Of a stretch of DNA of 64,000 nt, positions 13,901 to 27,190 are shown one piece after another. This stretch comes from Hydractinia symbiolongicarpus (Eukaryota > Cnidaria > Hydrozoa > Anthoathecata > Hydractiniidae). Below the pieces are notes generated by a model that saw nothing but the letters and a program-made list of their open reading frames with translations, was not told the origin of the DNA and ran no database searches. A program made the position numbers and the translations under genes. The DNA lies in NCBI RefSeq assembly GCF_029227915.1, contig NC_079888.1:10339001-10403000 (forward strand), given 5' to 3'. Position 1 is the stretch's first letter. Every line of letters begins with the position of its first letter.

Positions 13901-16900
13901 TAGAAGTCCGTCATCACAAGTAGTAATTTTAGCTATTTCAATATTAAATTGACACAATTTGCGGATAAAGGTTTATGATCTTAGGTAAATAAAATCTCAT
14001 AAGCTGTGCTAATTGTTGCATGAACTTTTTTCGATATATGCCACTTTGTGGACCTGATGTGAATTATTATTCCGTTATTGCAGGTCGTTAGAAACAGCAA
14101 CTAGCGCATTTTAAACGCTGTATAACGTGCCTACGCATATATATACAGAAGTTGTACTTTTACAGCGTCCGTGCTGCGCAATATTGGCGTAAGGTTTTTG
14201 CCGGCTGTAAAAACTGCCCAAAAAAACTACCGTTGTGCCAAATTTTTTCTTTCTGACTGTAGATAAATTTCATGTTCGAAAATCGTGAAATATTTGGTGT
14301 TTTTATTTCGCCAAGTTATTATACTCGTGAAGCCCTGGGAGTAGGCTTAGTGTTTTGGAAAGGTCGTGCAATTAATGAAATGAATGTTCGAAAAAATAAA
14401 AAAAATTCCTAAAAAAGTTCTGTGAAAACAAAGGTGTGCACTTAACCAATTTAAAAATTTATTGGCTTAATTTTTTTCGTTGTATCTGACACTAAACAAC
14501 ATCTATTTCACTTTGGTTAGACATTTTTTTTTTCAATAAGGCGTCTTGTTTCGTTTTAAATAACCGTTTATATACCATATAACTAGCAGTAAAAAAGCTA
14601 ATTTGGCATTAGCTGAAATTCAATCAAAAATGTCAATTGTATCTCGTCTCATTGTATTATTGCTTTATTATTATTTTTTTTTTTTGAGCAGCATTTTTGT
14701 ATGAAGTATCAATTTGATAACCTGTTTCTGCTTAGTTGTTAAATAACATTCGGACTCACATAACATACCTTGGTTAGACTTCACTACTTTGTCGCGAATC
14801 CTACAAAAGTAACCAAAGTTTATTGAGGGGGTTAAAAAATGGACCGTTATTCGCTTCACTGCAGTTTTCACTCATTCTGGATGGATAGATGTTAGCAAAC
14901 ACAAGAAGAGTTACCAGAAAGAAGATTAGTTTATGCTTTGTATTACCCAATGTCCGCACCATATAGGTTAGCGAAGAATACCATACATGTCTCTTACTAA
15001 ACGATAAAATTTACAGGATTGGCGAAATCGAAACAACTAGAAAAACCTTTTCTGACAGTAATGTATATAATAATTGAATGCAGTTTTCAGTCTAACAATT
15101 ATGGCAGTCTTCATGAAACACTCGAGGCATATTAATTTTGGGAACTCTATTTCCAAATTCATTTCGCCTTTACTGGACTAGTAGATTTATTTTTTGGCAA
15201 TTTAGAAACAAATCGTCAATGACTATATGTTTTCCAACTCACCCCTTTCTACTTTTTATGCAGATTCCAACAGCTAACAAGCACATTGCTGCAATTAACG
15301 GTGTCACTGTAGCTATGATGATAACCTTCATTTTTCCCTTTGAGGGTGAAGAGGTTGTTGATATAGTTGTGGTAGGTGGAATGCTTGGTTTTTTTGTTAG
15401 TGAAGGTGTAATCACTGATGAAGTTGTTTTTGTTGTCGTCGTTACTTTTGTGAAGGGTGTTGTTGTTATAGTAGATTTTGTTGTTGCTGTTATTTTAGGT
15501 GGTGATGTAATCCATGTTATTGTTTTTGTCATGTTTATTCTGATTCTCGTTGCCTCTAATGTCATCCTTAAGCTTGATTTGGTCGTTTCTATAGTTTCCA
15601 TGATTTCACTTTGAAATGATACACTAACAGTTGACCACCGTAAAGAGTAGATTTTAGAAACGTGTAAACTGATCAATTCCGTCCTAACTGGTAAGACTGT
15701 AGAAACATAGTTACTGAGAAATTTTGATCTTACCGGTACGAGTTTAGAGAGAAGGAGACTGATGAATTCTGACCTCATTGGCGACACGTGCGATTTCATT
15801 TGTGATATAACCAATGTAGATAGACCAAAAAGCTTTGACTGTTTTGGCATGTAGGTTGTAAAAGCCTTTGAAGGATTTCCGAAGGGTATTGTTGTTAAAT
15901 GCAGTGCTGTTACTGAAGGACATCTTGATATAATTCGTACCATTTGTGTTACGTTGAATGGAAATAATGATGCATAACTCAGTGGATCTGATGATGAATA
16001 AATAGAATTAAATATATATCAGATTATTTTAATGCTTTGGATCCTTAATAAAAAAGAGACAGAGCAAAGAAGAAGAATTGAGACTGACATATGTTTAACA
16101 ACTACCTTTAAACAAACGCAGAGGCAAATTTTATCCTACAATCAATTTAGCACATCAATCTACACCAAACTTGTATGACATGATTTATATTTATTCATAT
16201 TTTTTGCTGATATGTAAATAAAAACTAGTGCCAGATACCGTCATAGGCAGGATTTATTTTCCCGCCATAATAAGGTAATTGTTAAATCCCACTATAATTT
16301 CGTAAGTGTAACACGATTGAACTATTTATATCCCTATTTTCATGGTGTACACAAGAAACACTATAATATAAAGAAAACAAGCTGAAATAACACAAAAGTA
16401 GCTTTCTCAAAAAACGGAGCTTTTTTACTAAAAAGTAAAAAGTACGAAAGTTAGAGAGGGGTCAGTAGTTTGGTTTACAATAGTTGCAGCGACACCCTTT
16501 CTTATCATTTACCTATTTGGGAATACGTACATGTAACACGCCCTCTTATCTTGAATAATAAACATCTCTGCCGTAACAGAGGTACACCGCATCCAAATGT
16601 AACTCTGAACAAGTGCCCTTTCCATCGTTGTGCGCTATTTTTAATATACTATAAGAAAATAAACAAATATATCAGCTTTGAATGAAGCCAGGAATTTACA
16701 TGTGCTGCTAAACCATTACCTCTTGCTTAGTTGGTAAGGGCTTGCTTCTTGTTGGCATATCATGCTGCAATAGGTTTCCTGATATGTCAACGTTTCCGTA
16801 TTTCTTACAGCTCTTATAACTCTTATAAGTGGTTTTGGGGTTTTAGGCTCTTCATAAAAACAAGACTAAAAATAAGCATTATTATTGTTAGATTTTCTAC

Positions 16901-18706
16901 GCTCTAGGAAATACCATAGGTTTGCAAAATTAACAGTTATTGGTTTATTTTCAAGTGATAATATCCTAAGCTAAAAACCTTTATACAAAATATCTACAAT
17001 AAAATAATTAATTGATTTAATTAAAATGTTCTACCCAAGGGAATACAAATAAAAATCATGGACAAGCGAAACAAAAGAAAGAAAATGTGCAAAATCACCA
17101 TGTGTAAAAATAAAATAAAAGAAACAAAAACTAATTGCCCACGGGAATAGAGAATAAAAACAGGCGATTGTGTAGATGAAAAGCTATGTAACTCCATTCC
17201 TAGTGATTTGGTCTCTTTTTGATCATTCAAGAGGGCCTTATGGGAAAAAATGAAAAATGCCTCCAAAATCTTTCTTTTTCTAGTGTCTCTTGGATATTTT
17301 TATCACTTAAAAATGTAACTCAGTTACGAAAAGCTTCGTGCTACTTTATAAATTAAAAATAAAATTTTAACATGTGTTTTTAAAACTTTTCTTATTTATT
17401 TGTTGGCTGATTTATCTTACCATTGTTGTTCCATTCATTTGGATGATGTGTTGGTAATACTTGCTAGCCACGTGTACCCAAGATCCAATGTAACTTTCAT
17501 TCATGTTCCAAATGAAAACACGTTCGATTGTACATGATGTATCTATGTCCAACTTGTGAAATGTCCTTGGAGAGGCTAGGATTTTTCTTGTTTTATTGAT
17601 ACGCACGGTGCACCCTGAATAAAAGAAATTAGACTTTCAGTGGAGAAAAATTGTCTTATTTTGTAACGAGTTTGTTGTAAAGTTTTTTGATGTGCATGAT
17701 TTTTAACCTCTCACCTAAGCGGGCTTGGTTCTGACACGCAGCGTGTTGACCATCGTCAGAAAGAAGCGTTTCCGCTTGAAACAAACCACATTTACAACCA
17801 GAGGGCATCCATCCAGCGTTAAAGCGCCCGCAAATACTAGTTTTTCCTGTGATTTCGTCTGGAGAACTCCGCACGATCTCGATGCTCATTCCTTTATCAA
17901 CGAGCATATGCATTATGAAAAGAATTGAAGATTTTGATACCATTATTTTATTCGGTTCTGGAAAAAAAAGGGAAAAATATTCCATGAAGATGTACATGTT
18001 TTTTTATATATAAAAATATCAAAATTCTAACAAAGCTGGTCATTATTTATATTTCTATATTATTCTAAACCTAAAATCCCAGCCTGATATTCTTATAAAG
18101 TATATTCTTATAAAAGGAAATATATGTGTATTATCAACACGATATTTTTAGTGCATTGACACAAGCTGACTTCCGTTGACAATTTTTTGTGACAACGTTA
18201 GCCTCGTCACCGCGTGCTTGTTATACAGTTGTCTTTCGATATCTCGAAAAACAGGATGAGAAAAATAATCCTTAGCTCGGATGTTTATATCAAGCAGGTT
18301 CGCAATCATTTGACGTAGTAGTGTAAAACATCTTCATCATCGTAATAATAGTATAATTATAATTTAAATTTCAGTGATACATCTGCACCTCATATCATAG
18401 TTACTACCTCTTTCATGCAACGGTGTTTTTGTGAGGTGTTAACATCGCAAGTGCAAATACACACATCAATTATACACTTACAAAATTAGCGATGACAGCA
18501 TCAGTCACATTTTTGACATTATCTCATAAATTTTACCTTAACGCGATTTTTAGTCAGTTTCTATGTACTCTTCACTTCTGATTTTATCCGTTTTTAAACT
18601 AATATTAATTGATAATTTATCTAAATTGTATGTACTTATTCTTTTTATTTCTTTATTTGATTTTAGGGCGAAGAACCATTGTATAATATGGAAATCAATT
18701 TTATGT

Positions 18707-18785
<79 letters not shown>

Positions 18786-21700
18786 CATAAATACATAAAA
18801 TACCACGTAGCGTTCCTACCTGCTAATTTTAACCGTGTCCTTATAAAAGTTAAAATTACTTTTTAGTTGTTCAATTTATCCGAGTAAATCCTGTGTTGCT
18901 TGTGAAAAAAGTGCATTATTATGGAAATTTTATCCCCCTGTGTTTAAAAACGGAAGGTGGGAAAATGGAGTTTGCACTTAACGTAATGTGTAATTTGACA
19001 GGGTGTATTGTGCAAATACCACCGTTCTTAAGGAAAGTTTGCGTTTTACACAGTTGTTGTTTATCTTTATGCTCGTTTGTTTACGTGTCACGGAGTTTTT
19101 TAAACAACACGTTTTGTCAATATTTTCCCTGTACATTCATCTGTCAAATATTGCGAAGTTTCACAGGATTCGTTCGAGCGAGCTGCAAGCTGGGTAAAAA
19201 TTAGCCTCTTTTTGATGCAACCTCTGTTTTATGTAGTTTTAGTGTTAATTTTTTACTGTTCGGTTAAGCAGGTTCACGTTAAACGATCAAAAGTCGTTAT
19301 GGTAACTATCGTAAATAGCGGAGTATCTTTCCGTAACTGATGCTTAACGCGATAAAGTAAAAGCGAAAAATCTTTGCGATGAATTAATTAAAGAAGTGAA
19401 AGGTATAGAATCTGCCAATATAAACAGAAGTAGATTGTCTTTCGTTTGTCATTTTTTATTCTGTTTTTGCGTGTTTCCATAAAATATGTGTTGTTGCATA
19501 TTTTATGTATTCTTTTCTCTGTTTACTTTGGATGCAAGAAATAATCACTCAACTCGTTTCAAAGAAATTCCCAATAAGAGCATTTAACACGCTAGAGTCA
19601 AAACCTTTTAATATACGCTGCTATACAGCTGACATACATACAATGCTTGTGTTTAATCCCAACGCCCACTTTCTAATGTGTCGTTGTTGTAACAAAAATA
19701 CTGCATATTCACAATTTTACTCAGAGCTGATACACACATTTAAGTCCAGGGTTCTTATTCCACACAAAATTCTGTTGCTATCTTTGAACCATTATCGTAT
19801 GTTGTTCTTGTGATTAACCAATCAGAATTAACCATTGTTATGGTCAAGCTATTAATGATATTCCCTTATTTACTAAAAGCTTTAAAAAAGAAATGTTAAC
19901 TGAATTTCTTTAGTATCGGGTTGTTATCAACCAAAGTGTTCTCATGTTATGGGAGTAGTTATGTTCAACCTGTGTAAGACTTGTTACTGCGGCTAACACA
20001 AAACTCATTTTCCTCGTATGAATTAATTTGGCGTTGGTAGCTTGCGTAGCTACTGTAGCCCGAATGAAAAAAAATAGAAAATAAATATATTTTTTGCAAA
20101 CAATCATTGACTTGGACGATTTATATGATTTTGTTGTTGTTGTTGCTTTTTTAATAACTTGTTGTAATTTTCAGGTTAAATTATTTGAACTGGAAAGAGG
20201 CTGGCGGTAAGGCATGGTTAAAAACTGATGAAATCGAACTAATCGACAGGTAATCAAAGAAATATTACCTTTTCTTGCACAGTGAAAACCGGTCATATTT
20301 GTTTGTCTTCTTTATATATAGTTCATGTGAATACTATTAATTAAAGTCATTCACCTTTGGTGAATTTTATATTTGTGGTTGTTTTGTGTAAGCACTGAAT
20401 TTAACCGCAGAAAGAAATGTTCTCGCAGACTTATTTTCATTTAAGTGTTGTTAAGTATTAGTAAGTAAGTAAAGTAACGCGAAGTTTTAACGCCCTTGGG
20501 GATTCCATCCTAACGGTTGGCTCTTCCTCCACTCTTATTAGGTGAGATTACAGCCGGAAAAAGATCTTATTTAAAATCGTACATCAGGACTACATAAAAA
20601 TTTGATTTCTTGCAAAAACGTTTAGAATCGGCAAAACCGAAGTAACAGACGAGTCACAACTTGATTGGAACGAGCTGTCGAATGGATGGGCGAGGTACAT
20701 TCACTTACCTGTATTTAAGTTGTGCACTGTAGTCGTTGCCAGTCGTTATTGAGGCATATTTAAAAAATTGTAGCTTGACATCAAAGCGTTATTTTTGTTC
20801 GTGTTCATTTTGTTTATATTTCGTTTCATACCAAAGTGGCTGACCTTTTAGGTTTATTTTGTCTTGTTGTCATAGCAATCTTCCACCATATTTCCTACCT
20901 TGTTTATTTATACTCCAAATTGACGAGGTGTTGTTTTTCTAACAGATGTTTAAGTTGCGGAAATAAGTCTTTCTCTGCAAACGTTGCGGTGGTTAAAATC
21001 GTCTTCGATGGAGTGAGCAACTTTTTACCGTGGCAAACATCTGCGAAGAAGTGTGTCTATATTTTTGCTGTTAAACTTTTAGCGTTCGCTCGCCTCAGTG
21101 GTTACGAAGTAAATGGTGGAGTATCAAGAAACATTGTCCGGGTTATCAAGTTAGTAGCTTTTCAGGTAAATTAAGTTGCGCGTGGATTTATTTAAATTGA
21201 ATTTTTTATCGGTTTTTCTGCTAAAGTTGAGTTAACCAAAATACTGCCACGTTGTGTCTCTAAAAAATACATTCCATAAATATTTGATAGTATCTAGTTC
21301 AGCTGTAATTGAGAAAGCAACTGTTTCGTGGATGAGAAGACATTTTGGATTCTGCTGCTTACACGTCCTAACTCTCTAGCTTTTTTTAACTTATTTCAAC
21401 AGCTGCAATGAGATGGAAAACACCCATCATGTAGAAGGAATATGTTTATCTCTTTTTTTGGAAGAAATACTTACCTCCGCTTCCGCCTTTCCCTTCAAGG
21501 AAAACTCCCTGTGTTTTTAAGAACTTCTAACCCCTCAGCAAAAAAACAATCCATTTGCTCGTCTCTTTACCCCACAAACCATTTCTTTTATTTTTTATAC
21601 GTGAAGATGACTAGTAACATTCGCTAATAACCGGAAAGAGAATAAAGGATCGTATCATTTTACAGCACAGTTTTTCGTTCTAAATATTTTTCAGATGTGC

Positions 21701-24233
21701 TGAAGTATGTACAAACGGTTTATATCGAAGAAAATTGGGAGAAGTTAAAAAGAGCGTCACAAAGTGACGAAAGTCTGCTGCAAAGAATCGCTGACATGCG
21801 TGCGAATACAGTGAACGATCAAAACGCTGACATAACACATAATGTCGCCGACGGTAATGGCGTGACGTCTTTACAAGTCACGTTGTCAGGTATTTTTTGC
21901 GCTTCATATGCTTAAGGTGGATTTTTACTCAGAAACAAAACGGATTCATTGTAACGGAACAAGAATAATACTTAATTTGATAGACTTTTTTGCTAATTAT
22001 TTTTTTGTTTTTACAATTGTTTTTTGTTCCTGTCCAACAACAACAACAAAGTTAAAATGATTTAAAATTTCATTTTTTGTTGAAACGGATCAGCCTGTCA
22101 GGTATCGGAAATTACAAATTTTTTATCCGATTTAATTGGTTCCATTTTGAGCGGAAATTCACCTACAAAATACGGTACAGAAGAATAACACCACGAAAAA
22201 TGCTTGACAATTTTTTTTAAAAAAATTAGGTTGAGTCTGGAACCTAATGTAAATTAGGTTCCAGACTCCTGCACTGATTTCTTTAACACGTGATGTATGA
22301 ATGATCAGCGCAAAATAACATGGGCAGAAAAACGAAACTATTTTTTAGAAATGAAAGGCAGATTCACCCTAAAAAATTGATATTTTTTTGGAAGGATTAA
22401 GTGAAAAAAGGGTACTCGGCAGCCTTAATCGCAACAGACATTGTAAAAGAAACACGTCCAACATTAGTAAATACTAACTTAATTTAGCTGCAAAGCGAAA
22501 ACAATGCTTTTTTATGAGAGTATGCTTTATAAAAATTGGCTGAGATTTACTCAAAATTTTACAATTTCTTAAGAATAATCCTCAGGCTGATTTTCTATAG
22601 AAAGAAGAATGAAACGAATTATTATTATCAAGCTTTTTTGTTTTTCTAACTGCATATCTAAACTATTAAAACATCAATATTAAATGTGTCTTTTTTTACA
22701 ATGTCAATATCTTACTCTAGATCGTCTAACAAGTTTTTACTTCATACAAATGAAGTACACATGTAGGAAATTTAGCTTGCTCTGATTTTTATTAAGAAGC
22801 GTATTTATGCTTAATGGATCCGTGTCGTCTAACAAAGTGACAAACACAAGAACAACAAAGGAAACGGTGAAATGGGACTAATAAAATGGAAGCTCTTGTT
22901 GTTGCAAGTGAAGCTTCCCTTTTTCGCGCTGCTTCTGTGTCTTTGCCCGAATAATTTTCTTAACCTCTCTAAGTCTTAACAAATAGGCCTTAAAGACTTT
23001 CGTGGTTTTATGGTAAAATAAATAAGTTTGCTTGCTTGTTTGAATCGTAAAACGCTTAAATTAAATGGCTAAACGACAAAACTTTATACCACATTGCAAT
23101 CTGTGTAGAATCTAATGTCTTAGATTTAAATGTAAGAAAGATGAAAATGCAAGCAAAAACGTAAATTGTCTTTGTTATATATCACTAATCTTTCCAAGCA
23201 CTAATTGAACAAGTAAGACTTCATAAACAATACCATTGCCAGTTATGCTTTCGATTTGTTGTCGTTATTGTTTTTACTCCTGCTGTGTTTTTAAAACATT
23301 TGCTCATGGCAATGTGACGAACATTTAAAAATATCTGTGTTTAGATCCTTTGATTAATCGTAACTTTGATGCTTCAAACACCCATCTCGAAAACACATAC
23401 GAACTTCAAGGTTTACAGTTCCAGTTGCACCTTACGACTGATCATGCGCAGCCTCTTTTCCATGTGAATCCTTCTGTTGCATCCAGCGAGACTACTACTT
23501 CCACGCTTTCTGATGTGTCGTATAATGGCAGCTTATCAACTGCTCATGAAGATTACGAAATATCTGTGGCACATTCGAACGTGGAACTTGGCATGGTGAA
23601 CACAGGTGACGCATTTTTCTGCTACTAAATTCGTAGCATCCTTTTGCATGATTGATTGGTTGATTCCTGCATTCATTAATTCATTTATTCATTTATTCCT
23701 GCATTCATTAATTCATTTATTCATTTATTCATTTATTCATTTATTCATTTATTCATTTATTCATTTATTCATTTATTCATTTATTCATTTATTCATTTAT
23801 TCATTTATTCATTTATTCATTTATTCATTTATTCATTTATTCATTCATTCATTCATTCATTCTTTCATTCATTCCTTTACTGACTGTTTTAAAATGTTGA
23901 TTGTTTGACTAATTTAAATGATTGAATAATTGATTGGCTGGCTGGCTGGACTGAAGGATTCATTCGTTCGACTATTGATCTAATTGATTAATTGATCAAT
24001 CAATTCAGCGATCGATTGATTTGTGTAACAACTAAGCCGAAATTAAAGAAACTAAATTTCTGTTAGGGTAATGTATTCTTTTTCGTTTAGTCATGCCAGC
24101 TTTATCAAATCATGTTCTAAATGACGAAACGACGTTCGAGGATCACATTGCTTCCCACAAGAATGTTCAAACAACTGACGAAACAACCGCAACGCTATTT
24201 ACCTCTCAACCGTATGTAACATGTATAAAATAA
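4963..24233 (+). CDS. DMTF1-like (cyclin D-binding Myb-like) transcription factor
   Basis: Twelve plus-strand exons join with consistent phases: 4963-5067, 9923-10031, 10539-10615, 10820-10898, 11291-11512, 12146-12299, 20175-20249, 20626-20694, 21083-21165, 21695-21889, 23345-23605 and 24091-24233 (stop TAA). They total 1572 nt, or 523 residues, with the start exon still missing upstream. The Myb/SANT repeats align with animal DMTF1: GTWSNDEEELLRNNIDEY, then GLNRPLFAVYRKVLRMYD, GKYTDEELKKLEQLC, RSASSVKDRARLLK, EKQCRTKWLNYLNWKEAGG and SVRSPQWLRSKWWSIKK. DMTF1 is a nuclear DNA-binding regulator linked to the ARF/cyclin D pathway in vertebrates; here only DNA binding can be inferred. The C-terminal part is Ser/Thr rich and not recognisably conserved. 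The first exon listed is the least certain. Introns carry a Crypton relic, duplicated segments, a SINE and an antisense gene. Confidence 0.85.
5395..5465. repeat. AAGACGY motif cluster, left
   Basis: Five or more copies of AAGACG[CT] in both orientations are packed here, ending with TTTGCCGGCTGGGA. Similar clusters lie at 6998-7295 and 9402-9562, the last ending in GTGCTGGCTGGG. The clusters bracket the tyrosine-recombinase pseudogene. Confidence 0.7.
5577..6861 (+). pseudogene. Crypton-type tyrosine recombinase pseudogene
   Basis: The protein is the KIAA1958/DUF3504-type tyrosine recombinase found in animal Cryptons. A start at 5577 (MKRFVISNEEERKRLE) is followed by an in-frame TGA near 5690. 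The main frame runs 5720-6409 and a second frame, shifted near 6375, runs to 6861. The core-binding part has LDRHLKDNG. Catalytic positions seen are the first Arg in FGLRGRDNH, the HxxR box in NHSARKTCVRKL, the following His in TGHSKEEG, and a candidate Tyr in LDAYDSGNEHD. The tail has a basic KKKKRKK signal. At least one nonsense codon and one frameshift break it. It sits inside an intron of the DMTF1-like gene, same strand, between the AAGACGY clusters. Confidence 0.75.
6998..7295. repeat. AAGACGY motif cluster, centre
   Basis: About twenty copies of GCGTCTT/AAGACGT in both orientations, with two near-copies of TAGGTCTTAAATGTCCGC-like text about 120 bp apart. It directly follows the recombinase pseudogene and is probably the subterminal region of that element. 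Confidence 0.7.
7493..9305. repeat. Duplicated segment, copy B
   Basis: Second copy of 3462-4921. It holds only the N-terminal exon and upstream part of the transposase-like gene. Positions 8056-8590 have no counterpart in copy A, and the region around the first coding exon of copy A is missing here. It ends at the same ATTGGCATTA boundary, which marks the end of the mobile unit. A defective copy of the same transposon is the simplest reading. Confidence 0.75.
9402..9562. repeat. AAGACGY motif cluster, right
   Basis: A third cluster of AAGACGY/GCGTCTT motifs, ending in TGCTGGCTGGG as in the left cluster. It begins just after the end of duplicated segment B. Confidence 0.65.
13380..13460 (-). 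repeat. tRNA-derived SINE head
   Basis: On the minus strand there is a pol III A box (TGGCCTAGTGG) and, 34 nt later, a B box (GGTTCGATTC). A weak anticodon arm lies between them (stem TTCG/CGAG, loop CTAATCA). The acceptor stem does not close, so this is a tRNA-derived SINE rather than a working tRNA gene. It lies in the 7.9-kb intron of the DMTF1-like gene. Confidence 0.6.
13461..15238. other. Intronic stretch, nothing recognised
   Basis: AT-rich intron of the DMTF1-like gene. No exon, RNA gene or clear repeat was seen. Confidence 0.5.
15239..17957 (-). CDS. Antisense Thr-rich single-pass membrane protein (multi-exon)
   Basis: Three minus-strand exons are visible inside an intron of the DMTF1-like gene. 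Exon A (17957-17715) starts right after a strong polypyrimidine-AG acceptor, with ATG at 17943, a hydrophobic start (SSILFIMHMLV) and Cys residues in CGRFNAGWMPSGCKCG. Exon B (17614-17421) joins it in phase and has N-glycosylation-like NKT, NES and NGT sites. Exon C (from about 15987 to the stop at 15239) encodes a long Thr/Ser-rich mucin-like stalk, a transmembrane helix (VIIIATVTPLIAAMCLLAVG) and a short KSRKG tail. Exons B and C do not join in phase, so an exon or a different acceptor is missing between them. This looks like a type I cell-surface protein with a mucin stalk. No known family is recognised. Confidence 0.55.
17958..20174. other. Intronic stretch with a microsatellite
   Basis: Remainder of the 7.9-kb intron of the DMTF1-like gene. 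Apart from the TAA array at 18706-18782 nothing is recognised; open frames here lack coding character. Confidence 0.5.
18706..18782. repeat. (TAA)n microsatellite
   Basis: About 25 uninterrupted AAT/TAA units. The open frame reading poly-isoleucine through it is an artefact. Confidence 0.95.
22233..22268. repeat. Perfect 16-bp inverted repeat
   Basis: Arms GAGTCTGGAACCTAAT (22233-22248) and its exact complement (22253-22268) flank a GTAA loop. It lies in an intron of the DMTF1-like gene and may be the core of a small foldback element. Confidence 0.8.
23660..23876. repeat. (TTCATTTA)n / (ATTC)n microsatellite
   Basis: Tandem TTCATTTA octamers, ending in a run of plain ATTC tetramers. It starts in the intron just after the 23345-23605 exon of the DMTF1-like gene. 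The long Phe/Ile/His frame across it is an artefact. Confidence 0.95.
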
Positions 24234-24239
24234 TCCGAT

Positions 24240-26701
24240 ATTTAAAAGTATGTGAAATTTTTTTAATGGTAGAAAAAATAGTTGATTTTTGTTAACCGTG
24301 GTATAACATGTTACTCAGTTGTTCAATAACCAAATTCAAGACTAAAACGGGATGGCTGATTTCGAATTCCGTCGTCACAAGTGATTACTTGGTAGTTGCT
24401 ATATCGAAGTCGCGCATTTTGAACTTGTCAATATTCAAAACGAACAACGGACATCACATACAACTCTTTTAAAAGCAACTGAACTGGGGTCAAAATATTA
24501 AGAAACCTCAGTAGAAATATAAACACATGCTTCAAAAAAAATTATTTATAATAAAATAGAAAGAGACACTCTTTCAAAACAACCAAAAAAACTATAAGAA
24601 AAGAAAACTTACTTCTTTGTTGCCACTTCTTTTCTAGATTTTTTTTTTTTTACCAAAAATATAATTTTTTTTATTTCCCTTCTACATAAATTACGAAAAT
24701 TAGTTCAGGTCTAGATATTCAGACCTAGATATTGACTAAGAAATAAGCAGCTTGAGATCTGATCAAAATCCTGTTGCTGATAAAAAAATCGTGTATTGTA
24801 GAGACACGATAATGTAAAATAAAATTTGATCAGAGGTTCCATAAAGTCGAGCTTAACTGGACTCTACCTGAAACGCAATGTATATGTCCAAAACACCCAG
24901 ATTTTTCTAAGAAAGATCTCATGATTTTTAGCAAACTTATCTTATCCTCATTCTAATCCATTCAGTGTAAGGTTTCCACGCTAGTTATTTTAATGTTATA
25001 TTGACTCCATTGCGGAAAGTCCCTAGGCTTCTTGCTTGAATTAAGAAGAAGCGACTTTTATTCACTGTGAAGAATTATCGAAGAAAGTTTGCTTGACCTC
25101 TGTCGCTACAAATCTTTAAAAAATTGCAAAACACCACCTGTTAAATTCTTCACCTATGCGATGATTTTACGCAGTGCTTTGTTATCGTTGGAGCATCATT
25201 ATCTTCATTTTCAAAAAGTAAACTCCAAAAATAAAAAACAGGGTGCCACCGCTGCAAAATTCTTGCTGCAAGATTTTTTTATTGTTTTAGCCTGAGATCG
25301 TGACTGCGTGGCTTAAAAACATAGTCTCATATATATATATTAGAACTAAATTTTTAAAAATTAAGACCACAATCCTGATAAAAGTTATGCCAAAACATTT
25401 AGACTAAAAGAATTACCCGCTTAACTCTTGTACAAGAAGAACTGCCAGGAGACATCCCCTTCTCAGCGTAATTCGTGGAAAGAGATGACTAATCACTAAT
25501 AAATTTAGTTTCTTTACAATAACCAGAATGATCCATTTCCAACTTATCAGCATTAAATTTTAAAGTGGTACCATGTAACAGTAATAACAAACCAAAACGT
25601 AATATCAACTTCCGCATTCCATCACAAAAATTCTTGTAGTAGTTCTTAGTGTTAAAAATATTTTTATGACTTTCTTTATGGTCATTTCCTTAAAACGTGT
25701 AAAACTTACTTTTTCAATGATTCTTGGAAACGCCAACAAATATATGTTGGTTGTTGAAAAACTACGGCTGAACCGTAGAATTTTCGTACCATGGAAGTAA
25801 TGGCGTCATTGGGATCTGCAATGACGTTTTTTTAAAGTTGTTCCGTATTTTATTCATAGCCATTGTATATCACCTCAGCAACATCTTGATACTAACTGAT
25901 AACCAACATACGTGTTATAAATATTTCTATAACTGGTGCTGATACATAAACGTCTGAAAGTACACTACTTCCAAAAATTACAAAGTTTTATTTGAAAAAA
26001 TATTTCGTCAGAAGCCCTAATAGAACTTGGAAACGTTTCAAAGTTCTAGCACAACCTTATTACACGAAAATAAGTACTTTATTCGGAGCTATTTTCGCGA
26101 AACTCGCGAAAATTTTTGGATAAATTATAGGTAAACCCTGTCGCACATGAGTACATAGGCGTAACACCATTTTTTTTAAAAAAAACTTTATTGCCACTTT
26201 GGTTAAAAAAAAGTCAGGAAATCGCCTGCCGTTATCCTGTTCAGTTAAAAAAATACTCAGCAATTTTATTTTGCAGCATAAGTTTTCATAACAGTAATAA
26301 AAGTGGTAGCTACCTAACTGCATTTATTTAGCAAAAGAAGTAAGAATTGTGTTGCAGCCAAACAATGCATTTGGCTTATTTCACTTTTTATCCAGAGGTA
26401 GCTAAGGAGAGCTAGATAAACTCAACTTCGACATAAAAATAAATAATATTGGCTAGGTTAAAAAGCTGTTATACTGTTATACCAAACTGAATGGTAAAAA
26501 GTAAGGGTAGCTATAGCTAGCTGGCTGTAGAATGATCCTAAAGAATCTTCGTTTCTAGCCAAATCCAAAAAATGGTGCGTTTAAGATTTGTACATGGCTA
26601 AAAAACGTGACAATATATTTATTTTAACATGCAAGAACATATAGATAACAAATATTGCAAAGTAAAAAGCTTTTAGAAGATAAAAAAGGTCAAACAGACC
26701 T
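24240..26701. other. AT-rich stretch, nothing recognised
   Basis: Downstream of the DMTF1-like stop codon. Probable 3' untranslated and intergenic sequence; no coding exon could be supported. Confidence 0.5.
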
Positions 26702-27190
26702 TTAACCCTACTGGTGTGGGCTTTTTGTCTCCTCACAAAGTGTGAGGGGGGCACCCCTTAGATATTTTCTGATAGGGTTAATTATGTCATGAAATTTGGT
26801 ACAGTAATGCTTCAACACATTAAAAACAAAATTATGGAGAAATGAATTTCAACCATAACGGCAGCTTTGATGACGTCATGAATAATCTCGCTAGCTGGCA
26901 AAATTTATGCCAGAAAATTGAAAAAAATAATGTTTTTTAAAATAGCCATTAAAAGAGATAGAAAGACATAGTCACTAATTATATCAAATTTATACATGGA
27001 ACACGGCAAAAAAAGTAATTATACTATCTAACATGGCCTAGACTGTCAAATAAATGAACAGAAACAATTCAGAAATGTTGATAGAACAGTGCTAAAATAG
27101 TGCTAAAAATGTAAAACATCCTATGGATTGGATGGAATAGGTACCACGAGTACGTAAGAGCTTTACGGCAGAATATTGTTTTCGGTAAAG

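Noticed and set aside
15138-15614. Long plus-strand hydrophobic open frame
   Set aside because: Complement of the Thr-rich membrane-protein exon; Val-rich because Thr codons read backwards.
18563-18790. Open frame with poly-isoleucine
   Set aside because: Produced by the TAA microsatellite.
23606-23908. Open frame of Phe/Ile/His repeats
   Set aside because: Produced by the TTCATTTA microsatellite after a splice donor.
25089-26323. Possible further exons of the DMTF1-like gene
   Set aside because: No frame with correct phase and acceptor was found, and the 24091 exon already ends in an in-frame TAA.
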